From contig NZ_CALMZC010000052.1 of NCBI RefSeq assembly GCF_937873765.1, positions 1-64,000 of the forward strand: 64,000 bases of DNA, in the 5' to 3' direction. The translations under genes and the position numbers were made by a program. Within the stretch, counting starts at the first letter, position 1. Each line of letters opens with the position of its first letter. The stretch is from an uncultured Thiothrix sp. (GTDB taxonomy: Bacteria > Pseudomonadota > Gammaproteobacteria > Thiotrichales > Thiotrichaceae). The notes under the pieces are model-generated. The model did not search any database. It was not told the origin of the DNA and saw nothing but the letters and a program-made list of their open reading frames with translations. Shown here piece after piece: positions 18,887 to 28,637 of the stretch.

Positions 18887-21800
18887 TTAATTCCTCGCCT
18901 CTTCTGCCGATAAATGGGCAGCTAATTGTGCTAGCTCAGCATCTGTCATATCCGAGCCATGTTTTTTTACAACGGCTGCAATCGATTGTTTTTGCAGTTC
19001 TTGCTCAGTCGGTGCAGCTACCGACTCCTGTGGATGTAAGTGGGCGACGATTTTCTCCGCAATCCGACTAACAGTTGCACCCTCAGTCAACGCCATTACC
19101 GGTAAGCGTACTTTAAAACGCTCCTCAATCGCGAGCACTAATTCCATGCCCATCAAAGAATCCATACCTAAATCAAAAACTGACTTATCGGCTGAGAGCT
19201 TATCAGCCGGTAGGCGTAGAATATGCCCAACCTCTGCCAGTAGCATCTCCGTCACTAATTGCTGGGTTGCCTCAGGGCTTAAACCAGTAATCAGCTCATG
19301 GATGTCCTTGGCTTGCTCACCCTCATCATGGGTCGCTACTGAACGTTGTAACTCAGTAAACTTAGCCGCGCGAGCATTCGACATAACACGCTGTAAGGCA
19401 CTCCAATCCCAATTTACGACTGCCACGCCTGCTTGCTCACTTTGCAGTAGTTGCTCTAAAACACTTAAGGCTTGAGCAGTGGTAATCGCAGCGCCCCCTA
19501 AACGACTTTGCAAAGCATCTTTCACCGCTTCATTGCGGGTCAGATAACCCGCATCCGCAATCGGCCCCCAAGCAGCGAAACTAGCTGCTAATCCCTGTTT
19601 ACGTCGGTATTCAGCTAAAGACTCTAAGAAGAGATTGGCTGCTACATAATTGGCTTGCCCTGGATTACCCAAATAAGTGGTAATCGATGAATATAAAACA
19701 AAGAAATCTAAGGCTAAGTCTTGAGTGAGTTCATGCAAATTCCAAGCACCCAACATCTTCGGCGCAATCACTTGACGGAAACTATCTGCACTCATATGAC
19801 GCACGATCCCATCATCCAAGACCATCGCTGCGTGAACAATCCCACGCAGCGGCGGTAGCTTCGCTTGAATATCAGTGAATACCTCTGCTAAAGCAGACTT
19901 ATCGGTCACATTACAGGCATAAGTCACCAGTTCAATCCCTGCAGCCTCTAACTGTTTTAGAGTCTCTTGATCTTCTACAGCAGCTTGACCACTACGGCTC
20001 AAGAGAATCAGCGTCTTTGCACCCTTGTCAGCTAGCCAAGCCGCTGTTTTGAGACCAAAACCACTTAAACCACCGGTAACTAGATAACTAGCCTCTGCTG
20101 CTAATTCTAAGCTGCCCTCTGCTTTAGCTGGGAAGCTTGGCTGCAATTGCTCGCCTTCAAAGGACACAATCACTTTGCCAATTTGCCGTGACTGCTGCAT
20201 ATACCGGAAAGCTTCTTGGATGCGTTGTGCAGGAAAGACGCGATGCGGCAAAGGTCGCAGTACACCCGCTTGGAATAAACCCATCATTTCTTGGAATAAG
20301 CCTCCTGCTAATTGCGGCCGCTCTATTAATAATTGATCCGCATCAATCCCAAAATAAGCAATATTATTGCGGAAAGGACGTAAACCAATCTTGCTGTTTT
20401 CATAGAAATCGCGTTTACCCAACTCCAAGAAACGACCGAAGGGACGCAAGATACTCAAGTTACGGTTGATAGCCTCACCCGAAATCGAGTTCAGCACAAC
20501 ATCCACGCCCTGCCCTTGGCTCAAACACATGACATCTTCAGCGAATTTAAGGCTACGCGAATCCAAGACATGATCTGCACCCATTAGGCGCACAAAATCA
20601 CGTTTTTCATCCGTACCTGCTGTTGCAAATACCTCAGCACCCTTGTAGCGTGCATATTGAATCGCCGCTAAGCCAACCCCACCTGACGCACCATGAATCA
20701 GAATACGCTCGCCCGGCTCTAACTGTGCCAAATGTTGCAAAGCGTAGTAAACGGTGAAGAAGGTGGTCGGAACAGTAGCGGCCTCTTCATCAGTCCAAGT
20801 AACGGGTTTATGTGCCACTGCTGTCGTGCGCGTAATCACACGGGTACTAAAACAGGCAGGTGCAAAACCAATCACTGCGTCGCCCACTTTGAAATCGGTG
20901 ACACTAGCACCTACACGCTGTACGATCCCAGACAACTCCATGCCTAAAGATGCACCTGCAAAGCCATTCTCTACGGCTTCATCCGAGAGTAAACCCATCG
21001 CGTACATGACATCACGGAAGTTCAAACCCGTGGCTTTAGGTAGAATCTCGATTTCATCCGCTTGCAACACTTGTTCTGGCAAAGCTCGCCAATACAAATG
21101 CTTTAATAAGCCGGGGGAAGTGAAATCCAAAGCCACTGCTGGCGTTGTTTGCTTATCGAGCAGTAAGTTGGTTGGATGTAACCGTAAGGCTTGACGCTGT
21201 GTCGTTGAGACTAAAATCTCATCTTCTGCATCAGGGAAGAGATACTCTTGAACTAGTAACTTAGCAGCTTCAAGCGGGCTTGGACTCTTTTGTAAATCAA
21301 TGAGTTTGACTTTGAGATCAGGATGTTCATTCATCAACACTCGACCCAAGCCCCACAGCGGTGCTTGTGCAGGCTGGGTAGCTTCCATCGCGCCCGCCGT
21401 CACTAACCATAGTTGCGGCGCACTCGCTACTTTATCCAAAGCTTGAACCAAACCCAAACTGCTAATACAGCGCTGTTCTTGCAAAGCCAATAAATCGGCA
21501 GGCTCGTTGAAACATAAGCCTTGTAAATGAATGATATGGTCAAAATGGTTGGTTAGAGTGAACTCCGTCTGCACCGTCACCTGCTGCGCATAACTCAAAA
21601 GGGTATCTTGTAGTGCGCTGGCTAAATCGGCTGAATAACCTAATTCATCCGCTAAAATTAACCAAGACTGGCTAACCATAGTAGGCTTATGCGCAGCAAG
21701 CTCTGCATTGAGTTGAGCAGCCACGATAAAAGCGCCAGACTCATCATCTTGGTCACTCGGCTCGAAACTAATCCGAGTTTGATCAAAACGATGCTTGGCT

Positions 21801-24800
21801 AGCAAAGCTTGCCATTCTTGAGCGGTATGTAAACGGGCTACAAAATGCTGTCCCGTTTCATCTGCGCTGGGCAACCACCAACTAGGCTCTAAGCCTTGAG
21901 TCAAATCGAGGAAACGGCTGGATTGTGCTTGGGCAAACAAGACTAAGGCGTTAGGCTTAGCTAGCTGCGCTAACCGTGGTAAGAATTGATCAAGATCCCC
22001 CCAATTTTCCAAGGCTTGGGCACATACTACGACATCGAACTTCCCATGCTGAACTAAATTGGCTGCTTGCTCACTGTTAAACTCAGGGCTTAGTAGGCTC
22101 GCCGTGAAACCTGAAAACCGCCTAAACTCTTCACTCGCTTGAGCCACTTTACTCACATCAGCATCCGTAAAGAAATAGTCGACCTGTGCTCTCGGTAATA
22201 TCGGCAAGACCATCTGTGTTAAAGCAGCACGATCACCGGATAGCTCTAGTATTCTTAAACGCTGTGCGGTTGGCCAATCATGAGCCAATTGCTTTAGCAT
22301 AGACGCTAAGATTAAATTGCTAGCCCGGAAACTGGGCGAGCTATCCAGCCAATGCTCATAGCTACTGCTTTTTGCGGGCTGTAATAAACTCGCAGGCTCA
22401 ACTTTACCTTGCAGAACCTCCAATAAATGTTCACCACAACGCCCTAACAGAACTAACTCAGGAACATGTGCGGGTGAATCACCTAAAATGGCTAGCCAAA
22501 TATCTTGTGCGGCGGGTAGCTCAGCTTCATCCACCAACTGCCAAGTATCTGTGATGTGCTCCGCTAAACCATCTTCCTCTAATAAACTTAATAACCTTTG
22601 CAACAAAGGCAGTTGCTCAGCAACAATAGCATGATCAACTTGCAGAGCTTGTATCGAAACTGGTTCAGCATAAGCCGCAAACAAGGGCTGTAAAGCCTCC
22701 CAAACAAAAGCGGTTGCTAAAACCTCAAATAGCGGTGCGATCTGTGCGAAATGCTTATGCCGCTGCAAATTAGTTTCTTGAGCCTCTAAAGCTTGTTCAG
22801 CCGCTTGAACTAGTGGCTTAATGTTAATAGCAGGCGCTAGATCACTACGAGTAACTAAGGGCTTAGGAATTTTAATAAACTCATAGAGTTCAGGCTCAGT
22901 TTGACGTGACCGCGCAAACTGTACAGCACGAAAGCGACAGTTAATTAACTCAGCAACGACTTTGCCTTGCTCATCCCAGAGCACAAAATCAGCAAGTACT
23001 GAGCGGGGGCTTTGCTTTTTAAGCTTAATTTGCAGCGCGTTTACACGAGCCGAAGCCTGAAACAAATTGAGCTTAGCAATTTGAATCGGAATGAGTGCCA
23101 CAAACTGGCCTTGCTGAATCGCTTGGCGAAAAATATCCACCAAGACTTGGAAGCCCGCATCCAATAACGCAGGATGCAATAAATGTTTAGCAAAAGTCGC
23201 TTCAATACGCTCAGGAATCTGTAGTTCCGCTAACGCAGTATGATCTTTAACCCAAACTTGCTTGACACCTTGGAAAGCCTCCCGATAGCTTAAACCAACC
23301 GCTTCGGTTAATTGATAATGCTCTTGCGCTGTAATCGCAGTCTGCGCCTTTAAACTCCAATCTAAAGGAGTGAGTTCACTAGCCTCTTTTAACACAGGCC
23401 CCGTTAAACGCCCAACTACATTCACCGTCCACGGGTTATCACTGAGGCGATCACGACTCGTAATCGTGAAACTGCCGTCAGCCGTCTGTAGCGTCAAACG
23501 CAAATGCTTCATCATGCCTTCTTCCAGCATAATGGGTGCGTGGATTTCAAAATTCTCTAGCGTGTGGCTCAGATGTTGTTGCCATTGTGCGGAAGCAGCT
23601 AAAGCCATTTCTACATAAGCGGCGGCAGGAACAATCACCGCACCATCCACTATATGATCCGCCAAATAAGGTAATTTAGCGGTATCGAGTTGATTCTCCC
23701 ACGTAGCCTCCGCATCTTTTAAGCGATACCCCAAAAGCGGATGAATACGTTGTCGATTTACTAAGTTCGGCCCTTCGTTCGTTAGTGGATACCAATAACG
23801 CTCGCGTTGCCACGGATAATTAGGCAATTGAATAAAGCGCCCAGCCTCAGGGAAGATTTTAGCTAAATCTAACTCAGCACCTGCTAACCAAGCACTATAA
23901 GCAGCTTTTTTAGCGGTGGAAGCTTGTTCAGCATGGCGCTGATCACTGCCTAAACTCACCCCTTCGACTGATTTAGCAGACATACATTCTTTAATGTAAG
24001 AACGTAAGATCGGATGAGGACCTACTTCAAGGAAAGCTTTGACACCACTGTCAAGCAGGACATTCATACCCGCTTCAAACACCACAGGCTGGCGAATATT
24101 ATGCCACCAATAATTTGCTGTCAGTTCCGAACCGGCCATCACACGCCCGTAAACCGTCGAGATAAACTGAACACCAGTCTCAGCATTGAGTGGCTGCAAA
24201 CCCTCTAAAGCAGCCAATAAATCCGCTTGCGTACTATCCATCCAATGACTATGGAAGGCATAATCTAGATCAAGAATGCGGAAGAAAACCTTATCCTGCT
24301 CAAATACAGCTTTGAGTGTCTCAAGATCCGCTAAGCGCGCGGATAAAGTCACTGCATGTGGGCTATTCACGCCCGCAATTTCCACTTTATCTTGCAACCC
24401 TAAAACTTTAAGTTTGGCCTGCATCGCTGTTAAGCCTAAACTCGCCGCTGCCATCCGGCCTTGACCACGTGTTTTGCCTTGAGCAAGACTACGCTCATAA
24501 ATCACGCGTACCGCCTGCTCTAAAGATAAAGCACCAGCTGCCCAAGCAGCGGCTACTTCACCTACACTATGGCCTAGAGTTGCATCAATCTTAACGCCTG
24601 CAGCTTGGATTACACGCACTAAACCCACTTGTAGGGCGAAAAGTAAAGGCTGAGCAATTTCAGTCAGATGTAAACGTGAGTGTTCTGGACTCGCCTTAAA
24701 TTCCGCAATCAGTGAATAATCCACATAAGGCGCTAATAGCTGCTCAACCTCTTCAATCGCTGCACGAAACACAACATCCTGCTCAAATAAGACAGCCCCC

Positions 24801-26485
24801 ATACCTTGCCATTGTGAGCCATTACCGGAAAAAACTAAGGCTAAAGGGGTATCTTTGGCTAATAAGCGTCCTTCAATGAGATGCTCTAAGTTTTTCTTAC
24901 CCTCGGCATACTGCTGCAATGTCTGAATCGCATCAGCACGAGTAGGGGGAGCAAGGACTAAACCCTGTGGCAGATGCGCCCGATGTTTGGCCAAACTCCA
25001 AGCTAGATCCTGATAAGAGATCGACGCATCGGCTAACAACTCTGCATACTGTGTCGCCATCGCTCTTAAAGCTGGATCACCCCGAGCAGATAAGAATAAA
25101 GGTGAAAGCTGAGGAGCAAGAGTCTGTGTGTTAGTAAGGCTTGAGTCCAACTTAGGTTTATACGACTCGATCAAAACATGCGCATTAGCTCCACCAAAAC
25201 CAAACGAGTTAATACCCACTAATTGACGGCGCTCAGTGGCTTTTAAAGGCGTAAGCTCAGTCACCACCTTTAGATTTAAGCGCTCAAAATCGATTTTGGG
25301 ATTAAAGGTTTCAACATGAATCGACGGCGGCAAAGCCTGCTTTTCTAAGGTCAGCACGGCTTTAAGTAAACCAGCCATTCCGGAAGCTGTTTCTAAATGA
25401 CCCAGATTACTTTTTGCAGAACCAATTAATAAAGGATTATTCGGATGACGCGCCTGCCCAAGCACCTCACCAATCGCCCGCGTCTCAATCGGATCACCGA
25501 CAGACGTGCCTGTACCATGTGCTTCTAAATACACAAGGTCGTTGACATCCACCCCAGAAGCGCTATAGACCTTACGTAATAATTTACCTTGTTGGTTATA
25601 GCTGGGTACGGTAATACCATTGGTTTTACCATCTGCATTAATCCCTGAATTGATGATCACCGCATGAATTGGATCGCCATCGGCTTCAGCTCGTGCTAGG
25701 GGCTTTAAGAATAAAACCGCAGCACCTTCTGCACGCACATAACCATCACCACTTGCATCAAAGGTTCGGCAACGACCCCGGGTTGAGAGCATTGATGCTT
25801 GTGAAAAGCCCACAAACGCAAAGGGGTGCAATAGCATATTCACACCACCCGCAATCGCCATGCTTGCTTCACCACTACGAATCGCTTGGCAAGCTTGATG
25901 GACTGCAACGAGAGAAGAGGAGCAAGCGGTATCTACTGAAACGCTAGGACCATGTAAATCCAAAATATAAGAAATACGGTTGGATGCAATGCTAGCGGTA
26001 TTGCCGGTCATAGTATAAGCATCCATCGAGGCCGGATCATCGACCCGCCGATTCAAATAATCGGTACTCGCAATCCCCACATAGACAGCACAATCGGAAC
26101 CAGCTAACTTATCAGGAATTTGCCCACCGTTTTCTAAAGCCTCCCAAGCTAACTCCAACAACAAACGTTGCTGGGGATCCATTTGCTCAGCTTCACGCGG
26201 TGAAATGCCAAAAAACGCCGCATCAAAATGCTCTACATCCTCTAACACTCCAGCAGAAAAAGTAACACTTTTACCAGCTTCTTTACGGTTAGGATGCTGG
26301 AAGAACTCAGTACCAAAGCGTTCAGTGCTAATTTCTGTGACAACATCTTGTCCTTGACTTAAAACTTGCCAATAGTCATCTAAAGATGCAATGCCCCCCG
26401 GTAAGCGGCAAGCTATACCTACAATCGCTATTTTTTCATGCATGCAGGCTTGAGAAGTCGTTTTTTTATTGCTCACAATTGTCAC
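18887..26485 (-). CDS. Type I reducing polyketide synthase, single module
   Basis: The 2532-aa protein has the order KS-AT-DH-(MT)-ER-KR-ACP. KS residues are Cys188 (DTACSSSL), His323 and His363. AT has GHSVGE with Ser640 and YAFHS at 742-746, malonyl-like. DH has His944 in HIVDGAVIVP and Asp1109. ER shows GGVGLAAIQYA. KR shows GGLSGFGLKTAAWLA and the YSS...NYVAAN active site. The carrier serine is Ser2443 (GMDSLMG). The methyltransferase-like region (about 1250-1560) has a damaged SAM motif (ILELSGDRAALT), so methylation is doubtful. No thioesterase follows; release is probably by the next gene's oxoamine synthase. The domain set predicts an iteratively built, mostly saturated fatty-acid-like chain. 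The start is uncertain: GTG at 26485 or ATG at 26443. Confidence 0.95.
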   Translation of the reverse strand: MTIVSNKKTTSQACMHEKIAIVGIACRLPGGIASLDDYWQVLSQGQDVVTEISTERFGTEFFQHPNRKEAGKSVTFSAGVLEDVEHFDAAFFGISPREAEQMDPQQRLLLELAWEALENGGQIPDKLAGSDCAVYVGIASTDYLNRRVDDPASMDAYTMTGNTASIASNRISYILDLHGPSVSVDTACSSSLVAVHQACQAIRSGEASMAIAGGVNMLLHPFAFVGFSQASMLSTRGRCRTFDASGDGYVRAEGAAVLFLKPLARAEADGDPIHAVIINSGINADGKTNGITVPSYNQQGKLLRKVYSASGVDVNDLVYLEAHGTGTSVGDPIETRAIGEVLGQARHPNNPLLIGSAKSNLGHLETASGMAGLLKAVLTLEKQALPPSIHVETFNPKIDFERLNLKVVTELTPLKATERRQLVGINSFGFGGANAHVLIESYKPKLDSSLTNTQTLAPQLSPLFLSARGDPALRAMATQYAELLADASISYQDLAWSLAKHRAHLPQGLVLAPPTRADAIQTLQQYAEGKKNLEHLIEGRLLAKDTPLALVFSGNGSQWQGMGAVLFEQDVVFRAAIEEVEQLLAPYVDYSLIAEFKASPEHSRLHLTEIAQPLLFALQVGLVRVIQAAGVKIDATLGHSVGEVAAAWAAGALSLEQAVRVIYERSLAQGKTRGQGRMAAASLGLTAMQAKLKVLGLQDKVEIAGVNSPHAVTLSARLADLETLKAVFEQDKVFFRILDLDYAFHSHWMDSTQADLLAALEGLQPLNAETGVQFISTVYGRVMAGSELTANYWWHNIRQPVVFEAGMNVLLDSGVKAFLEVGPHPILRSYIKECMSAKSVEGVSLGSDQRHAEQASTAKKAAYSAWLAGAELDLAKIFPEAGRFIQLPNYPWQRERYWYPLTNEGPNLVNRQRIHPLLGYRLKDAEATWENQLDTAKLPYLADHIVDGAVIVPAAAYVEMALAASAQWQQHLSHTLENFEIHAPIMLEEGMMKHLRLTLQTADGSFTITSRDRLSDNPWTVNVVGRLTGPVLKEASELTPLDWSLKAQTAITAQEHYQLTEAVGLSYREAFQGVKQVWVKDHTALAELQIPERIEATFAKHLLHPALLDAGFQVLVDIFRQAIQQGQFVALIPIQIAKLNLFQASARVNALQIKLKKQSPRSVLADFVLWDEQGKVVAELINCRFRAVQFARSRQTEPELYEFIKIPKPLVTRSDLAPAINIKPLVQAAEQALEAQETNLQRHKHFAQIAPLFEVLATAFVWEALQPLFAAYAEPVSIQALQVDHAIVAEQLPLLQRLLSLLEEDGLAEHITDTWQLVDEAELPAAQDIWLAILGDSPAHVPELVLLGRCGEHLLEVLQGKVEPASLLQPAKSSSYEHWLDSSPSFRASNLILASMLKQLAHDWPTAQRLRILELSGDRAALTQMVLPILPRAQVDYFFTDADVSKVAQASEEFRRFSGFTASLLSPEFNSEQAANLVQHGKFDVVVCAQALENWGDLDQFLPRLAQLAKPNALVLFAQAQSSRFLDLTQGLEPSWWLPSADETGQHFVARLHTAQEWQALLAKHRFDQTRISFEPSDQDDESGAFIVAAQLNAELAAHKPTMVSQSWLILADELGYSADLASALQDTLLSYAQQVTVQTEFTLTNHFDHIIHLQGLCFNEPADLLALQEQRCISSLGLVQALDKVASAPQLWLVTAGAMEATQPAQAPLWGLGRVLMNEHPDLKVKLIDLQKSPSPLEAAKLLVQEYLFPDAEDEILVSTTQRQALRLHPTNLLLDKQTTPAVALDFTSPGLLKHLYWRALPEQVLQADEIEILPKATGLNFRDVMYAMGLLSDEAVENGFAGASLGMELSGIVQRVGASVTDFKVGDAVIGFAPACFSTRVITRTTAVAHKPVTWTDEEAATVPTTFFTVYYALQHLAQLEPGERILIHGASGGVGLAAIQYARYKGAEVFATAGTDEKRDFVRLMGADHVLDSRSLKFAEDVMCLSQGQGVDVVLNSISGEAINRNLSILRPFGRFLELGKRDFYENSKIGLRPFRNNIAYFGIDADQLLIERPQLAGGLFQEMMGLFQAGVLRPLPHRVFPAQRIQEAFRYMQQSRQIGKVIVSFEGEQLQPSFPAKAEGSLELAAEASYLVTGGLSGFGLKTAAWLADKGAKTLILLSRSGQAAVEDQETLKQLEAAGIELVTYACNVTDKSALAEVFTDIQAKLPPLRGIVHAAMVLDDGIVRHMSADSFRQVIAPKMLGAWNLHELTQDLALDFFVLYSSITTYLGNPGQANYVAANLFLESLAEYRRKQGLAASFAAWGPIADAGYLTRNEAVKDALQSRLGGAAITTAQALSVLEQLLQSEQAGVAVVNWDWSALQRVMSNARAAKFTELQRSVATHDEGEQAKDIHELITGLSPEATQQLVTEMLLAEVGHILRLPADKLSADKSVFDLGMDSLMGMELVLAIEERFKVRLPVMALTEGATVSRIAEKIVAHLHPQESVAAPTEQELQKQSIAAVVKKHGSDMTDAELAQLAAHLSAEEARN

Positions 26486-26530
26486 AGTCTAAAAAATCAG
26501 GAGGATAGGCCAAGGGCGCATTCTACAGGG

Positions 26531-28621
26531 TTAATACCTGAACTTGAAAACCCCACGATAAACATGCACCACTTTTTGCGCTTGGCGATATAACCAATTC
26601 ACTTTATTTTTCTGTTGACCGCCCTGCTCCTGCAATTGGCGATGTAAGAGTTCAACTGCATACTCAGGCGTGGTGAAAGCCCCAGTTTGCCAATTGATGT
26701 AGCGTGGATACAAAATTAAGGTCGCAGCAACGAGTTGATCGAGGGTTAAGTGCCGAGTACGCCGCGTCACTCGATGTCTATCAGTAGTAAGTCCCCAACC
26801 GGCATAAAAGGGTAAACCGTAACAAGCTACGTGCCTGCCACGCAACAACCCTTCAAAACCAACCAAAGAGGTCATCGTGTGTACTTCGTCTACTGCATCT
26901 AAACAATCAGGAATACTTGCATCCTCAAGTACTAAGTCGCTGTATTGTTTAAGAATAATTGGCTCAACTTTACCTTTACGATTTCCACTTACAACATCAG
27001 GATGAGGCTTATAAATAATATAAGCATCTGGCTTTGCAGCTCTCACCGCTTTTAATAAAGCGGCATTATCCGCAATATCCACACAACCTTTACGAATCGA
27101 AACATCATCTTCAACTTGACCTGGTACTAAGATAACTCGCTGACCTTGAGCTGCCTTAATTGCATCCACCACTGACTCTGCTCCAAGATTGTACTTGCTG
27201 AGTCGATTTTGCAACAGTCTGTTGCGCAAAAGGGACGCACGTTCCAGCAATTTAGGGGAAAACTCACTATTTTCAAGGTAATTTTCTAAATCACTGGGGT
27301 GATGTGGGTCGTAATAGACGCCACGTTGGTCAACTACTAAAGACAAAGGTGGCGTATAATCTGAACCCAAGCCTACCGAGCGAATGAATCCGTCTTCAAC
27401 GCGCCAAACCGGAACCCCTGTTTCCACGGATAGCTCATTGACTTCATTAGCAACACGTTCTCCCCAAACGACTAAGCGAGAATTGTTATTAAAGCCGCCC
27501 TCTAGAGCCTTTGATTTTTTCCAAACAAACTTCAGTTGATTACGTGGCGCATATAAAAAGCGCTTAATATAATTACGCTTCCAAAACGTAAAGCCAAATC
27601 CATATAAAGCCCCAGCATTGAGCAAAGAATAATGATTTTGTAGAGCGATATACTCCACCACTCGCTCTAGCTCACACCGGATACCACGTTCTGGATCAAG
27701 ATAACGGGAATACAACAAATAAGCTGCTGCGAATACCTCAATAACTGAACGGCTGCGCTTACGCCGTTGAAACACAGGCAAACTAGGATCAGCCCGATCA
27801 TCCGTCAGACCCCAACCTGCATAAAACGGCACACCAAAACAAGTGACAGACTTACCCAGCATCAAGGCTTCAAAGCCAAGCTGTGAAGTTAAAACATACA
27901 CCTGCTCCACTTCAGCTAATAAACTCAGCGGGTTAATCGGCTGACTAATACAATGCACGCGTGGATGCTGAAAGTCTTTGGGGAAACACCCTCGTTTCTT
28001 ACCTGCCAGTACATCGGGATGAATTTTTAATAAAATATGTGCATCAGGGTATTCAGCCAAAGCAGCCGCTAACATTTGCTCAGCGCTATCAGCCTGAACT
28101 AGTCCATATTTAAGCGACATGTCACCAGCGGTTTGATCAACCACTAGCACTTTTTTACCCGTTGGCAAATTCAGTGATGAGATATCTAGCGGTGCATTAT
28201 TGTACTTAGAGACTCGATGGCTAGTGATAGCTTGAATTAACTGCTCAGCTCTTGTTAATAACTCGCTATTAAGTAGCTGTTGCTGGGGATCATAAGCGAG
28301 CAAATCCTCTAGATCAGAAGCTTGCGTGGCATCGTAATAAATACCTTTTTTATCAACAACTAAGGAATATGAATTAGCCCCAAGTACACCTTGTCCTAGT
28401 GAATGAATAAAACCATCCTCTAAACGCCAGACGGGTAAACTCAAGCCTTGAGCTAATTGCTCAGCTTTAGCAGCACTGGGTTTGCGTCCCCAGGCAAGAA
28501 CGGCTTGGGCTTGAGACTCAAAACTCATTTCAGAGCTATACACAATTGACATATCCACAAAAGCGGACAAGCCAAAATGCAGATAAATTTTTTTTGAACA
28601 GACCAGAACTGGCTGTGACAT
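26531..28621 (-). CDS. kpsC: KpsC-like dual Kdo transferase
   Basis: KpsC extends the beta-Kdo linker of group 2 capsules with two transferase activities in one chain. The 696-aa protein has two tandem copies of the capsule-synthesis domain (about 30-330 and 360-660). Each contains a WRLEDGFIHSLG / WRVEDGFIRSVG motif, a VDKKGIYYDA / VDQRGVYYDP motif, a KIHPDV / KPHPDV motif and a PFYAGWGLT motif. It lies upstream of the PKS gene with a 45-nt gap, suggesting one transcript. KpsC and KpsS both in this locus support a classic Kdo-linked capsule. Confidence 0.95.
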   Translation of the reverse strand: MSQPVLVCSKKIYLHFGLSAFVDMSIVYSSEMSFESQAQAVLAWGRKPSAAKAEQLAQGLSLPVWRLEDGFIHSLGQGVLGANSYSLVVDKKGIYYDATQASDLEDLLAYDPQQQLLNSELLTRAEQLIQAITSHRVSKYNNAPLDISSLNLPTGKKVLVVDQTAGDMSLKYGLVQADSAEQMLAAALAEYPDAHILLKIHPDVLAGKKRGCFPKDFQHPRVHCISQPINPLSLLAEVEQVYVLTSQLGFEALMLGKSVTCFGVPFYAGWGLTDDRADPSLPVFQRRKRSRSVIEVFAAAYLLYSRYLDPERGIRCELERVVEYIALQNHYSLLNAGALYGFGFTFWKRNYIKRFLYAPRNQLKFVWKKSKALEGGFNNNSRLVVWGERVANEVNELSVETGVPVWRVEDGFIRSVGLGSDYTPPLSLVVDQRGVYYDPHHPSDLENYLENSEFSPKLLERASLLRNRLLQNRLSKYNLGAESVVDAIKAAQGQRVILVPGQVEDDVSIRKGCVDIADNAALLKAVRAAKPDAYIIYKPHPDVVSGNRKGKVEPIILKQYSDLVLEDASIPDCLDAVDEVHTMTSLVGFEGLLRGRHVACYGLPFYAGWGLTTDRHRVTRRTRHLTLDQLVAATLILYPRYINWQTGAFTTPEYAVELLHRQLQEQGGQQKNKVNWLYRQAQKVVHVYRGVFKFRY

Positions 28622-28637
28622 CCTAACTAAGCCCCTG

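Noticed and set aside
19851-19866. GGCGGTAGCTTCGCTT resembles an RfaH ops element
   Set aside because: It lies on the plus strand in the middle of the minus-strand PKS gene, not in a leader, so it cannot act on the PKS transcript. Chance match.
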